A program made the position numbers and the translations under genes. The notes beneath the pieces are model-generated. The model saw only the letters and a list, made by a program, of their open reading frames with translations. It did no database searches and was not told where the DNA came from. From the NCBI GenBank assembly GCA_029721515.1, contig CM056569.1, positions 14,802,007 through 14,866,006 of the forward strand: a DNA stretch of 64,000 bases, written 5' to 3'. Every line of letters begins with the position of its first letter. Positions within the stretch are counted from its first letter, which is position 1. Positions 47,301 to 57,310 of the stretch are shown here, piece after piece. This DNA comes from Synanceia verrucosa. Its lineage: Eukaryota; Chordata; Actinopteri; Perciformes; Synanceiidae.

Positions 47301-49639
47301 CCTGTTTGAGCATTGTGTGTTTGAGTCCTGTTTTCCCCATGTAAGCCAAGAGCTTATAATTAGAAAATACCCACATGCTATATACGGTATACTGAGAGCC
47401 TTTTACCTCTCTTCAGAAATTTCAAAGCCTACTTACTTAACTGAATAAAACATGTCGAACCTGTGCCTATATCTTGACAAAATCACATGAGATGCAGTGT
47501 CATGAGTCACACGGCCGGCGGTCACAATGTGACAATAGTGACTGACACTGCGACAAAGACCAGTGTTGCTAACTCTTTTCCAATGAAAGTCGCTATCACT
47601 AGCTCCACATGTTGCTAAAAGTCGCTAGATGACATCATTGTGTCTCATTTGCATGTTAGTGTTGTCAGTGGTATAAAGTTTAGTGGTTGTGGTGTTCCTG
47701 TGAGCAGCAAATATAGGAATGAATTACATCATAATACATTTTAAGCTCTTCTTTTATATCTGCCTTATGTACACCCTTGAGGATACAGTGACAGCAAATA
47801 TGACAAAAAGCTTGAAGCTACCTACTGAACCATTAACGATTGATATAACTAAAACTTTACGCTGCAGTGGCAATCGGCCACCAGTACTCTTTTTAATCTG
47901 ATACTTTGGCCTGAGAAATTAATTCCGAGAGGTGCCAATATTCTTTTGACAGGCTGCCCTCGCACAACACTGCTCAATAAGGCTGTGATTGATGCCCCCC
48001 CTCCAGATTCATTGACTAGGACTGTGATTTCTCTGTCGACACACAGCTCGCCTCTGACATGGACAGACCTTAAAGGCAGAGCAGGCTGATGCCTAGATGG
48101 ATGAGATACACTGTAAAATGTACTCCAAAGACACATTATTGATTAATGTGTCAATAGCGTTTGTGTGGTCAATGGTTCCAAATGGTTTCTGATTGATCAC
48201 AGCTAAGGTGTAAACTAGGCTTTTATTTAGTTGCTTTTGAGTGCTTTTCATGTATCTTTTAATGGCAATATAATAATATGTGAATTTGTAGACCATGAAA
48301 GCCTTCTACCACATACTCTGATCAAAGAAAATGAGCAGAGTGAGCTGAAGTGAAGACATTTACTGTGAGAATTTGTTGGCATGATGAGCCAGTTGAAGAC
48401 CGAGCAACACACCACACTGGAAGGCTACTAATGAGGACCTTTGTCAGGCCAGTGTCTGACATGATGAGGAGAGGAAATGAAGAGAAAGTGAGAGCAGGAG
48501 AGAAATGCAGTTTCAGCTTCACATCCTGAATCAAGCCACCCTTTCTGTCCAGATCAAATGGTCCCACTTGTGTGCAGATGATAGGTTGGTTTTGCCAGGA
48601 GCAACAGTGATGTGGTCTCCAGGGTGAAAGGTGATGGTGCAGCACAAAGAATGAATGACCAGCCTCATCAAGGCTGATCTTATTGTCTGAAAAAAACTTC
48701 TGCTATTGATTAGGATTCACACTCAGGATGCATTTAACTGACTGGACGAATGAAAGCACTCTTTAAAAAGACTTTGAATCCAGTTGGCACACAAAAAGAA
48801 GCTACTGTATAAAGCTGTGGATATTCAGATTATCTCTGCAAATTATTCCAGTTCCACTTGAACAAACAGCTCTGCCTCTCGACATTACCATACCTTTGAA
48901 TGCATACTCGACTGCCTGCCGTTTTCTATGAATTTGGAAATTGCACCATTATCACAGCAAAAGTATGTACATTTGGAATATTAGAGCGCTACTTAGTATC
49001 TAAACATCACAAAGTGTACATATATATTCACTATTTACTTTATCTTGGCTAACACTGAGTCTCTTAAATTGCTTTCGAGAACTCAGCAGCATGAAAATCT
49101 TCTATTTAAATTCATTCAGGGATTACCCAAAAACCACTGTATTCTCTCATCTTCATCTATAAAATATTATTTAATCACCTATTTAGGCTATCATTAATGC
49201 TTATGTGTGTATTCAAGTAAGTAAAATGGAACAAAACTGATGAGGATTATGAAAGAAACTTTCCATTTATGTTGTTTTTGTCCCTTTATGATGATGATGA
49301 GCTCATGGACCCATTGTTTGTTTTCATAATTGCCTGTAGAAATGTTTGAGGGCGTGGGCAGCCATAAGCAAATAATGCCTGATACTTATATCCTCAGGAA
49401 ATAAGTTTGTGACTCATTCGTAATTTGCCTCAGACTATGTGGTTCATATAATTGGGTTCACAGCTAGCTGATGATAGGCGAGGATGTCAGTTTTTATATT
49501 ATTATTGGATGTAGCTGTGACTATCCTTCAGGATCAGCAGCAGTTATTTCTTTGGGTGGGTGTGGTTGATTTTATGGGACTACAATATAGATGTTTCCCT
49601 TTGATTTCAATTAGTCAGTTGATCAGTTTCCTTGACAGT
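47301..49639. other. Noncoding stretch, no gene seen
   Basis: Contains short ORFs up to 107 codons (48322-48645, minus) without domains. Sequence at 47550-47650 ('gttgctaactcttttcc', 'gttgctaaaagtcgctag') is repeat-like but was not delimited. Confidence 0.45.
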
Positions 49640-50030
49640 GGTGTGCACTGGATAGAAAGTGTCCCCTTGCGGCCCGATGGTTGGAAAATGTGCACTGAAG
49701 TGTCCTCTTGGGAGGCAAAAATGTGCACCAAACTGCCATCTTAGGTGGAAAAAACACATTAAAATGCCCTCAAGGCAGGTTAAACATGATAAAATCCCCT
49801 CTTTGCAGGGAAAAACATACACTAAATTGCCATCTTGGAGGCAAAAACCTGCACTCTTGGGAGGCAAAAGTGTTTGCTTAAGTTCCTTCCTGGTTGGCAA
49901 AATACACTAACTTGCTTTCTTGGGTGGAAATACACATTAAACTGCCCTCGTGGCTGGTTAAAACATGATAAAATGTCCTCTTGGTTGTGCTAAAGTGTCC
50001 TTGAAAACACGCTGAACCCTCTTCAGTGGG
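49640..50030. repeat. Degenerate minisatellite, units of about 31 bp
   Basis: About ten to twelve imperfect units with the pattern 'tgccctcttgg-aggcaaaaa-cacactaaa' in tandem. A longer pattern recurs: 'ggttaaacatgataaaat' at about 49779 and 'ggttaaaacatgataaaat' at about 49956. Open frames on both strands across it (83-97 codons) contain matching peptide repeats (e.g. KCPLGRQKCAP, KLPSWRQKPA), which reflects the DNA repeat, not selection. The flank 'aaagtttatgcacgccactg' near 50079-50098 is a phrase I recall from fish repeats. Confidence 0.7.
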
Positions 50031-50249
50031 GGGAATGTGCTGCAGGTGCCCTTTTTTTCTCTTCGCCCCTACCCTTCAAAAAGTTTATGCACGCCACTGT
50101 TCCTTGACATCTCCACTGCCTGTCAGGTGCAACCACTCACTCTGTAAAGTGGAGTACTTTGAACAGCATTTCCAGCACCGCCCTCTCAATTCCCTCCCCA
50201 GGGTGAAGTGGCCTTCTCCAGCCGGAGCGGGGCGTGTCTCTGTGGGCGG

Positions 50250-50405
50250 CCTCCTCAGTGCGGTGCCGCTGCCTCTGCTGATGCTGCTGCTGTGTCTGAC
50301 TGTGGATGCAGGTGGAGATGCGACAAAGCTCCCAGAAACACCCAGAAGCATCCAGCAGAAACCCAGCGACGGAACCTCCACAATAAAGCATCCGGATATA
50401 CATAT
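50250..50405 (+). other. Hydrophobic-leader-like ORF segment, coding status doubtful
   Basis: Within the 133-codon frame the stretch VPLPLLMLLLCLTVDAGGDA resembles a secretory signal peptide and is followed by a polar segment up to 'cat atc aat|gtgagg', a moderate donor-like site near 50409. However, the only upstream in-frame ATGs are at about 50026-50035, inside minisatellite-flank sequence, and the protein matches no family I know. An alternative is chance in GC-rich DNA. Confidence 0.15.
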
Positions 50406-50499
50406 CAATGTGAGGGCTTTAATTTGAAAAGCAGAAGGTGGAGTGGTTGCTGTGCCTTGTGTCTGGCTTGACAGCAGGGATGCAGGTGGAGCGAGTCGG

Positions 50500-50689
50500 T
50501 CAGGACTGTTCACATCTGTCTTGAAGGAGAGAGAGAGGGGGAAGAAAACGAACGATCTGCTCCTGCTCTGGATAAAAAAAGAAAGAAAAAGAGACACAGA
50601 CGCGTAAACTGCATCCAAGCTATAGCCAGGGATATTTACAAACCTTCCCAAGTCTGGAGGATATTATCGGGGGATTGCCGCAAACACAA
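50500..50689 (+). other. Candidate untranslated first exon with splice donor
   Basis: A purine-rich leader ('gaaggagagagagagggggaag') is followed by mixed sequence ending 'cgcaaacacaa|gtaagg', where GTAAGG at 50690-50695 is a strong donor match. There is no long plus-strand frame through it, so if it is an exon it is 5' untranslated. A second weaker donor-like site (CAG|GTAATG) is near 50790. The start is not defined. The gene cannot be named because no coding exon is recognisable downstream in the window. Confidence 0.3.
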
Positions 50690-51690
50690 GTAAGGACTTT
50701 TCTCTTCTTTGCAGTGACTGTGTGCTTCTGTGTTTTTTTTAAGTCTGTGAGGATCTGTCACTCTCTGCTTATGCCCTCCAAATGATGACAGGTAATGTTG
50801 AGATTTTTTCTTTTAATTCACTAACATAATCCTGTCAAGAACAATGTGTTATCTTTGTTTTGCTGAGAGGCAGCCAGCAGCAAACGATGCGTAATGGGTC
50901 AATATTTGGAGGAGATCTGGGATGCGAGTGTTGGTTTTCTGCGGCGCTGGAGCAGACACGTTGAATCCGGTGTGCGGGGGGATGATGGACGGATATGTTT
51001 TGAAGCCCTGCGTGACATCAGTGTGGGAGTTGGGCAAAAAAAAAAATCTCACAATGCAAAGTCAGTTTTTGTGCTTCTTTAAGCTGTGGTTGCGTTTACG
51101 CAGGCGACTTGACTCTCATTCCGACACTCGAGGTAGCGTTTTATTTGCACTGCTCTAGTTGAGAAAAAAATAAATATAAAATAAATAGCCTGAATTATAG
51201 ACGCGCTGTGTCATGTTGATGAAACATGTGGCCTAATTTTCACACACACACACGCACTTCTCCTTCACTCCAAAATGAAAATTTGCTGGAATTTTACCAA
51301 CTAGTTTGTCAATTCATAATTTTGCCACCACCTAGTGGGTTTATCATAATTAATATTTAATTATTTACAATAAATGTATCTTTAAAATGCTAAAATTAAA
51401 TATCTATGACGTGGGGAATTGGGCCACCGGAGGGTACACTTTCTTTTCTGAACAGCTGCATTGTAATTGGCCGCTGAAGGGCAGACTGGCTGTGATCTGA
51501 GTCTCTGTGCAGTTAACGTTATCTCATGAGTGTTGTTTCTCAGTAAATGTGATCAGCACGATATGTTAGAAATGCTTACGGTATACGTGGGTATTTGAGG
51601 CTCCATGTTGCGCCGAATACACCGCGACTGTATATGCGACTCCTGCGCCATCGTGTCGCCAAACGCCCACTGGGGTGCGTAACGGTGTTT

Positions 51691-52814
51691 CTACACAAAA
51701 ACCTAAACCCAAATGATAAATAACAAGTGCTACAAACCGGTGGATCACTGATGATGAGATACAAGTCTGGTTGAAGGGTTCGTTGGTGAATAATTAAAGC
51801 GAGCAGAGGCAGAAAAAGAAGGAAAGCAAACACAGTCTAGTCCCTGGAAATGTTTGTGGGGAAACTGACCCACTCTGATTTTTAATGCTGAAGCTCTGTG
51901 AACTTTTTCCTCATAATGAACATGAGACCTCTGTCTTGTAATGTTCATATTTGCATATTGATCACCTCTCTCTCTTTTCACTGTGTGAGGAAAATGGCAG
52001 TATACACTTAAATTTAAAGATTTTGCTTACAGTGATGAAGATGTTCACACAGAACAGAGACTGACTCACCTAAGGTCTTCTTAATGCATGCTAGAAATCA
52101 AGCAAGGTGACATGTGACTCATTTCGGACCACATATGTGTGGTCTCATGAAGCCACACTGAAGGACTTCACTGCTGCTTGACCACATCATCATTCAACCA
52201 AAGAATTATAGCACCAAAGTTACTTTTTCCTGAGCACAATTTGGCATCCAGTAGTTAATTCTCAATCTCCAAAAAAAAACTCTCACAAAAATGACTCCAC
52301 CATCAATCTAGTCTAATGAGTCTAAGTTAGACAATGGCTTTGGAAACACCTAATAGCTTTTCCCCTTTATAATAATACACTGAGCAGACACTGCTGGCAG
52401 AAAATGGGCCCATACATGCTTCCACTTTTGTTCTCACAGCTTATAGTACACTTCATGAAGGGAGCTTTTGTGGGTTGAGATGACTTATAATAATTGCAAA
52501 TTCCCCTGCAATTTGAATAATTTCTCCAGACCTTTTCACTGTTTGTTATGCGGTGAGTGCAGGAAGTAGATTTCAGGTCCTGTGCTTCCCTTTGTTTTCG
52601 CTCATCCCTCTGACACGAGGCCCCTCACAACTTTGCTGAATACAAATCACTGTCTTTTCAACTCAAATGCCATCATTCTGGGTCAACACACAGTCGCCAT
52701 GCCATTTGAATGCCGCGGAAAACAAAACGACACCTTTTCAAAATGCATAATTGGATTTATTGTTAAGTGTCTTCTGTGACTGGAATAGACCCAGATTGTT
52801 AGAGAACGAACCTG
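51691..52814. other. Noncoding stretch, nothing recognised
   Basis: AT-rich, with short ORFs (60-85 codons) and no element ends. If the first-exon candidate is real, this would be intron sequence. Confidence 0.45.
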
Positions 52815-53486
52815 ATGAAGGAGTTGGATCTCATGTGTAAGATATTCAGTCTCATGCTTGGTATATTTAGGCCAAGCGCAGCCCTCGAAGCAGCTGTCAG
52901 ATTGGAGGCATCAGTCAGAAACTCGATCCTTTCTCAGGTCAGTGTTTTGAGCAGCTGTCATTCTCTCCTGACAGAGAGCAGAGGCACTGTCTTCTATCTC
53001 ACCTCTATCAAAGCATGGGCCCTCACACCTCCCTCCACCTCCCCCTCCGCCCTGTCACACCCCTCCAGTTTACCACCACAGAGACTGAGAGACGCTAAAT
53101 TGGAAGAGAAGAGAATCAGAATGGGTAATCTTGCTGTAATCCCTTGCACGGCAGCAAAGAGAGCAATCTTCCTCATTAACTCACTCTTCTGCCGCTTGCC
53201 GTCTGGCCCTCATCCATCTTCCCGTCCATCCGTCCACCAGAGTGGGAGAGAAGAGAGGTTAAAGGAGCTTAGGGGAGCTATAAAGAAGACAGACACTTTC
53301 GCTTGCATAAAAAAGGGGAGGAAATGCGATTGGAAAATGAAAGATTTCCTTCTACTCCTCCTCACACCCTCCATTTTAGCTGCAAGGGATATGAGGAGGG
53401 AAGACATGCTCCGTCTGTTCACTTTCCCATCCTCTTATCACTTCTTTCCTTTGATTAAGCAGAGGTATGATGGAGAGATGGACTGA
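52815..53486 (+). other. Longest ORF in the window (223 codons), probably non-coding
   Basis: An ATG-to-stop frame with serine/proline-rich stretches (PPSTSPSALSHPSSLPP) and a late hydrophobic run (KDFLLLLLTPSILAA). No domain, signal peptide at the start, or family resemblance is seen. Composition is shaped by purine/pyrimidine-biased tracts ('ccctccacctccccctcc', 'gaagagaagaga'). An ORF this long is uncommon in AT-rich random DNA, so it is recorded. The lack of introns, homology and Kozak support argues against a gene. Confidence 0.12.
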
Positions 53487-56400
53487 AAGACCTCTCACTG
53501 TCTCTGAGTGATTGCATGGATGGATTTGTGAGAGGAAGAGAAAGGGTGGCAACCAGAGATACACAAGAGGGAAGAGAGGATACAGTATGGCCCATCGATC
53601 TGATCAAGTTACGCCCTTTCCTCCTGTGAGGCCACGCCGCCAGGATATCCTGGTCTAGAGTGCTACTAATATTAGTTATTCTAGCAGGATATTTATTATT
53701 GCGGACGTCAAAGTTGGAACAGCTCTTGTAGTGCTGTTGGCTGCAGCCAAAAAGGCTAAAAATTGACGTGTGATGGTACCAGTTGAGTTCAAAGCCCTAC
53801 ATGACTTTTAACAACTTGTCTTTAGTCTTTCTAATTGTGAGAAAGTTAGGAGACTTGGGGGTTGGAAAATCCTGTCTTCGTATCACATACTCTGCTGTAT
53901 TCCATGAAGACTGGGTCATGAATTCATTCAGCAGGGCTTGCCAGTACAACAGAATCTGAGATTGAGTCTTTTCTTCTTGTCTCAAATAGTTAAAAGTGAT
54001 GTAATCCCAGCCCCCTTTTTACATATCTGAGTAACCCCCCAAAAAGCAGGCCAATGAATTAATCAAGATGCTCTTTGTGTTGCCTCCAGTGGGATCATTT
54101 GGAATATTTGCATTAGCATATTTCTCGCCTGTTAAGCGACTCAGCTCGAGTTTCTTAAAGAGACTAGAGGAGTATCAATAATAGAGAAGTAAAGCAGGCA
54201 TTTCAAGCCTTCTCTCTGTTTTTGGCCTCACCTCAAATGTGATCCCCCTCAATCTGGACCTGAGAGAGTTCTTGGCCGGAGAGTTTTTCAGGACTTGTGT
54301 TTCAGGTGTGAGACATATCTCTATTTAGCACCTGTCAGTGAGCTGTTTAACCTAAATTACTGCGGTACAAAGGCAGATGCTGTTTCTCAGGTTTAAAAAT
54401 ATCACCCCAGACTTCAACCTCCCCACCTGGAAGGGCACATCCTGGACGAAACGAGCCAACGTAACCTTACCGTTGATGATGATGATGATGATGATGTATT
54501 GTGTTCACCTGCAACCTGAAGACAGTCCTTCCTCAGTAGTAAACACTGGTGGCTTTCTGTGCTCCAGGGCCTGTTAGACCAAACAACTCTGAGCCTCATT
54601 TGGCTTCATTAACAACAATACTGTCTCCATTTTTGTCTGAACTGTACCATTCCATTCCAGGATATTCTAACATGTGGTTAGCTGTGAAAGGATCCTATTT
54701 CAAAGTGGAGCAGGTTGCATAATAGGGATATGGGACACAAAAAACCCCACATAGGAGTTTTATGCTCATAATTGAAGAGTGGGTGTTAGTAACTAATCCT
54801 TATGCTGTGGGATATCACTCATACACACTATTTCTAGTTTTGCATAATCATGCAATTTGTTTGCATAACAGTGCATATTTAACTACACAATGGCATTTGC
54901 TTCCAACAACAAATGCTGGACAGTACCATTGTCTCTTACTGGCTATTTGGACAGAGCCTTACGCAATAAAATGCAAGCTAATCTACAATCTTAAGGAATG
55001 TTTAATTAATCCATCTTATAGTTAATAAGGCATATTATGAGACGTTTCGCCACCTGACCTGCCTTTTTAACAATGTAAGGAATATAGGCAGTCTAAGGGA
55101 AGTTTTCTCTTTGGATGTAAATGTGCTTTTGTTTCCTACACTGATATCTATTTGAGTCATACATGAGCTGTCGCTGTGGCCATAATGAACAAGCTTCCTC
55201 AGATAATTGTATTGTCTCTTTTTTCCTTTTTTTCTTGTGAACTTCTCTGATCTCCTTAGCGGACTCTCAGCAGAGCACCTTGAAACACTGTAAATATTGC
55301 TCTCAGTGAAGTACCCTTAAGAGAATTGCTGTGCTCCACCACAGTTTATTCCTCCCCTAGAAATCCATAAGGCTTTTGTCCATCCTGTCATGCAGGAATA
55401 TATTTCTCAGAGAAGCAATACAGGTTGTCCAAACTTGAGCCATACATGCTAAAAACTCCCGAGTGCACAACTCCACCTCGAGCTCCTTTCTAAAATTTAC
55501 TTACTTTCTGTTCAGTGGCTGGAATTAGGTCTGGATTGTCCAAATCTGCGGGAAGAATGGGCTGAGCGGCAGGGGGCACTCAGGGGCTGATGGGGGTCAT
55601 GATATTGAGATACTGTCTACTGCTGCAGCCGTGGCCACACTCAGCCCCATCACGGCCGCACTTTCCCCGCCGGGCGATGGAGAGGGATGGCTATTCTGCG
55701 AGCCACAATGGCCACTTCACTTTTACTGGAAAAGGCTTTGGCGGGGCACAATGGGTCCTTTTAGAGAGGTGGTGCTGCCACTGCCGATGCCCCCATTGGA
55801 TTTGTGCAGCCAGCATACCTTCATCAGGCTTCTCTTGTCACCAATATGATGACGCTCAGTTTGCAGACAGCCACAGGGCAGAGTGTAGCAATAGCCACCA
55901 TTTATCCCATAGAACTCTCACGTCGAACATTCTCAATAACCAAGGACACAGGTTGAGCAGGAAGGGTCAAACAATTACCCAGTGCTCTTCTCTCAGCTGT
56001 AATGAGCTAGGAATAGAGAAGCACAATGGAGTGATGACTGCTGACACCATTTTGTTATTCAAAAGAGAAACGCAGAAATGAAAAGGGCACTCAAATTCAA
56101 TCAAGTTAAGCTTTATTGTGTTTTTTTATAGTTGTTATGTATCTCGCTTTCATGCCCTAACCGTGTTTTCTCCACATTTTCATTTTTTGTTGAGGTGGAA
56201 CAAATTGAATGTTTGATAGCTTGGGTGTTAACTTTTGTTTGCACCATATATCCTGCTCAAAACATTAGTTTTAATAGCTTCTCTTGTGTTGTTGTGTTTT
56301 TTTTCTGCCATTTTCCTGTTCGTTGCGGGCAAATGAGGCCCATGTCACATTTGTGCCAATGGGTTTGGCTGCAGCTTTTTTTCAAGTGCTGAATGTGTCT

Positions 56401-56639
56401 AAATGATGGTCAGAGGGAAAAAGGCAGAGGAGGAAGAATGAGGGGGGGGGGCAGAGTCACAGATCATCCATCTCTCCCTCCATCTCAGTCCAGCCGTTTC
56501 AGTCCAAACATCCATCCAGTTAGCTTTAGTGAAACTTGCTGACTAACTGCTCTAATGCAGTGCAGGCTTTTCTTTAGTCTTGTGTGCACGTCCCTTGCCA
56601 CACTCAGACATTCTTTTCTGTTCAGTACACTGCAATATA
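53487..56639. other. Noncoding stretch, no gene seen
   Basis: A (GAT)n tract lies at 54473-54496. An octamer-type ATTTGCAT sits at 54106-54113 in a single-copy-looking segment. The block at 55590-55860 is GC-richer with CpGs ('cacggccgcac', 'ccccgccgggcgatgg') and carries a 163-codon ORF (55590-56081) without domain or splice support. It could be a conserved noncoding block. A G-run lies near 56442-56451. Confidence 0.45.
54473..54496 (+). repeat. (GAT)n microsatellite
   Basis: Eight GAT units. The poly-Ser and poly-Met ORFs across it are artefacts. Confidence 0.95.
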
Positions 56640-57310
56640 ACATTAGCTCAATACTGGTGTTTTAGCAATATCCAGTATTCAGTATTCAGTATTGTCCAAC
56701 TCTTCTTTTCCGATTCTAATATCAACCGATACCAATATGTGCGGCTTTTCACACCAAAACTATCTCCTGTTGGAGAATTAAAACATGACTCATTTTATTT
56801 TGAAATCCTATATGGGATGCATTCATAAAAGAATATGGCTCCAAATGGAAACATCTGTGCAAAATAAGACACCAACTTCAACTGGATTTATGAAATACTG
56901 CCTTTTTTAATTTTTTTTAACTGTACATTATTTTACTGACTTTGAAACTGAATGGCCATATTCTGAGTGGCCATATTAAACATATACTGTCAGTTTTGCA
57001 CTATGTTGCATTTTTGCACTATTCTTCACTGTGTATAATTGTTAAATATTTTTAAATCTTTTAAATTGCCTTACTTTTTCCTACTGTGTGTGGCAACTGA
57101 CGAAGATAACAGTGCATAGTTAGCATAGCCCTCCGTTCAGGTACAATAAATGAAGCTCCAAACTGATCCAGACGAGTATCTATGACTGCCCTATATCTGT
57201 TTCCTCATATCCTCATGTGTGATGATGTAAATTCAAACCAGATAACATTAGTCAGGCACTGGACAAGCTAGCTTGTTAGCCACATATTATCAGACATCCC
57301 TATTTTTAAA
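56640..57310. repeat. Possible dispersed repeat, class unknown
   Basis: Starts near 'agcaatatccagtattcagtattcagtatt' and has 'attctaatatcaaccgataccaatatgtgcgg', a CGATACC-type phrase, then 'gataacattagtcaggcactggacaagctagcttgttagcc' near the end. I associate these phrases with a fish dispersed repeat, but no terminal repeats were confirmed. Confidence 0.35.

Larger units (their letters stand above)
50100..51690 (+). promoter_or_regulatory. CpG-rich domain, candidate promoter region
   Basis: CpG density rises clearly at 50170-50420, 50490-50690, 50885-51010 and again at 51580-51680, compared with the CpG-poor surroundings. This 1.6-kb domain also has long overlapping ORFs on both strands (133 codons plus at 50026-50427, 188 codons minus at 50085-50651), a usual side effect of GC-rich DNA. 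A splice-donor-like site lies inside it. No clear TATA box was placed. It is the best promoter candidate in the window, but unproven. Confidence 0.4.

Noticed and set aside
49640..50030. Possible CRISPR-like array
   Set aside because: Units are tandem and degenerate with no unique spacers, in a vertebrate context. It is a minisatellite.
50085..50651. 188-codon minus-strand ORF as a gene
   Set aside because: It is Ser/Pro/Leu-rich, opposes another ORF and lies in CpG-rich DNA where stops are rare. No domain is seen.
54414..54599. ORF with a poly-Ser run
   Set aside because: The run is the antisense translation of the (GAT)n microsatellite.
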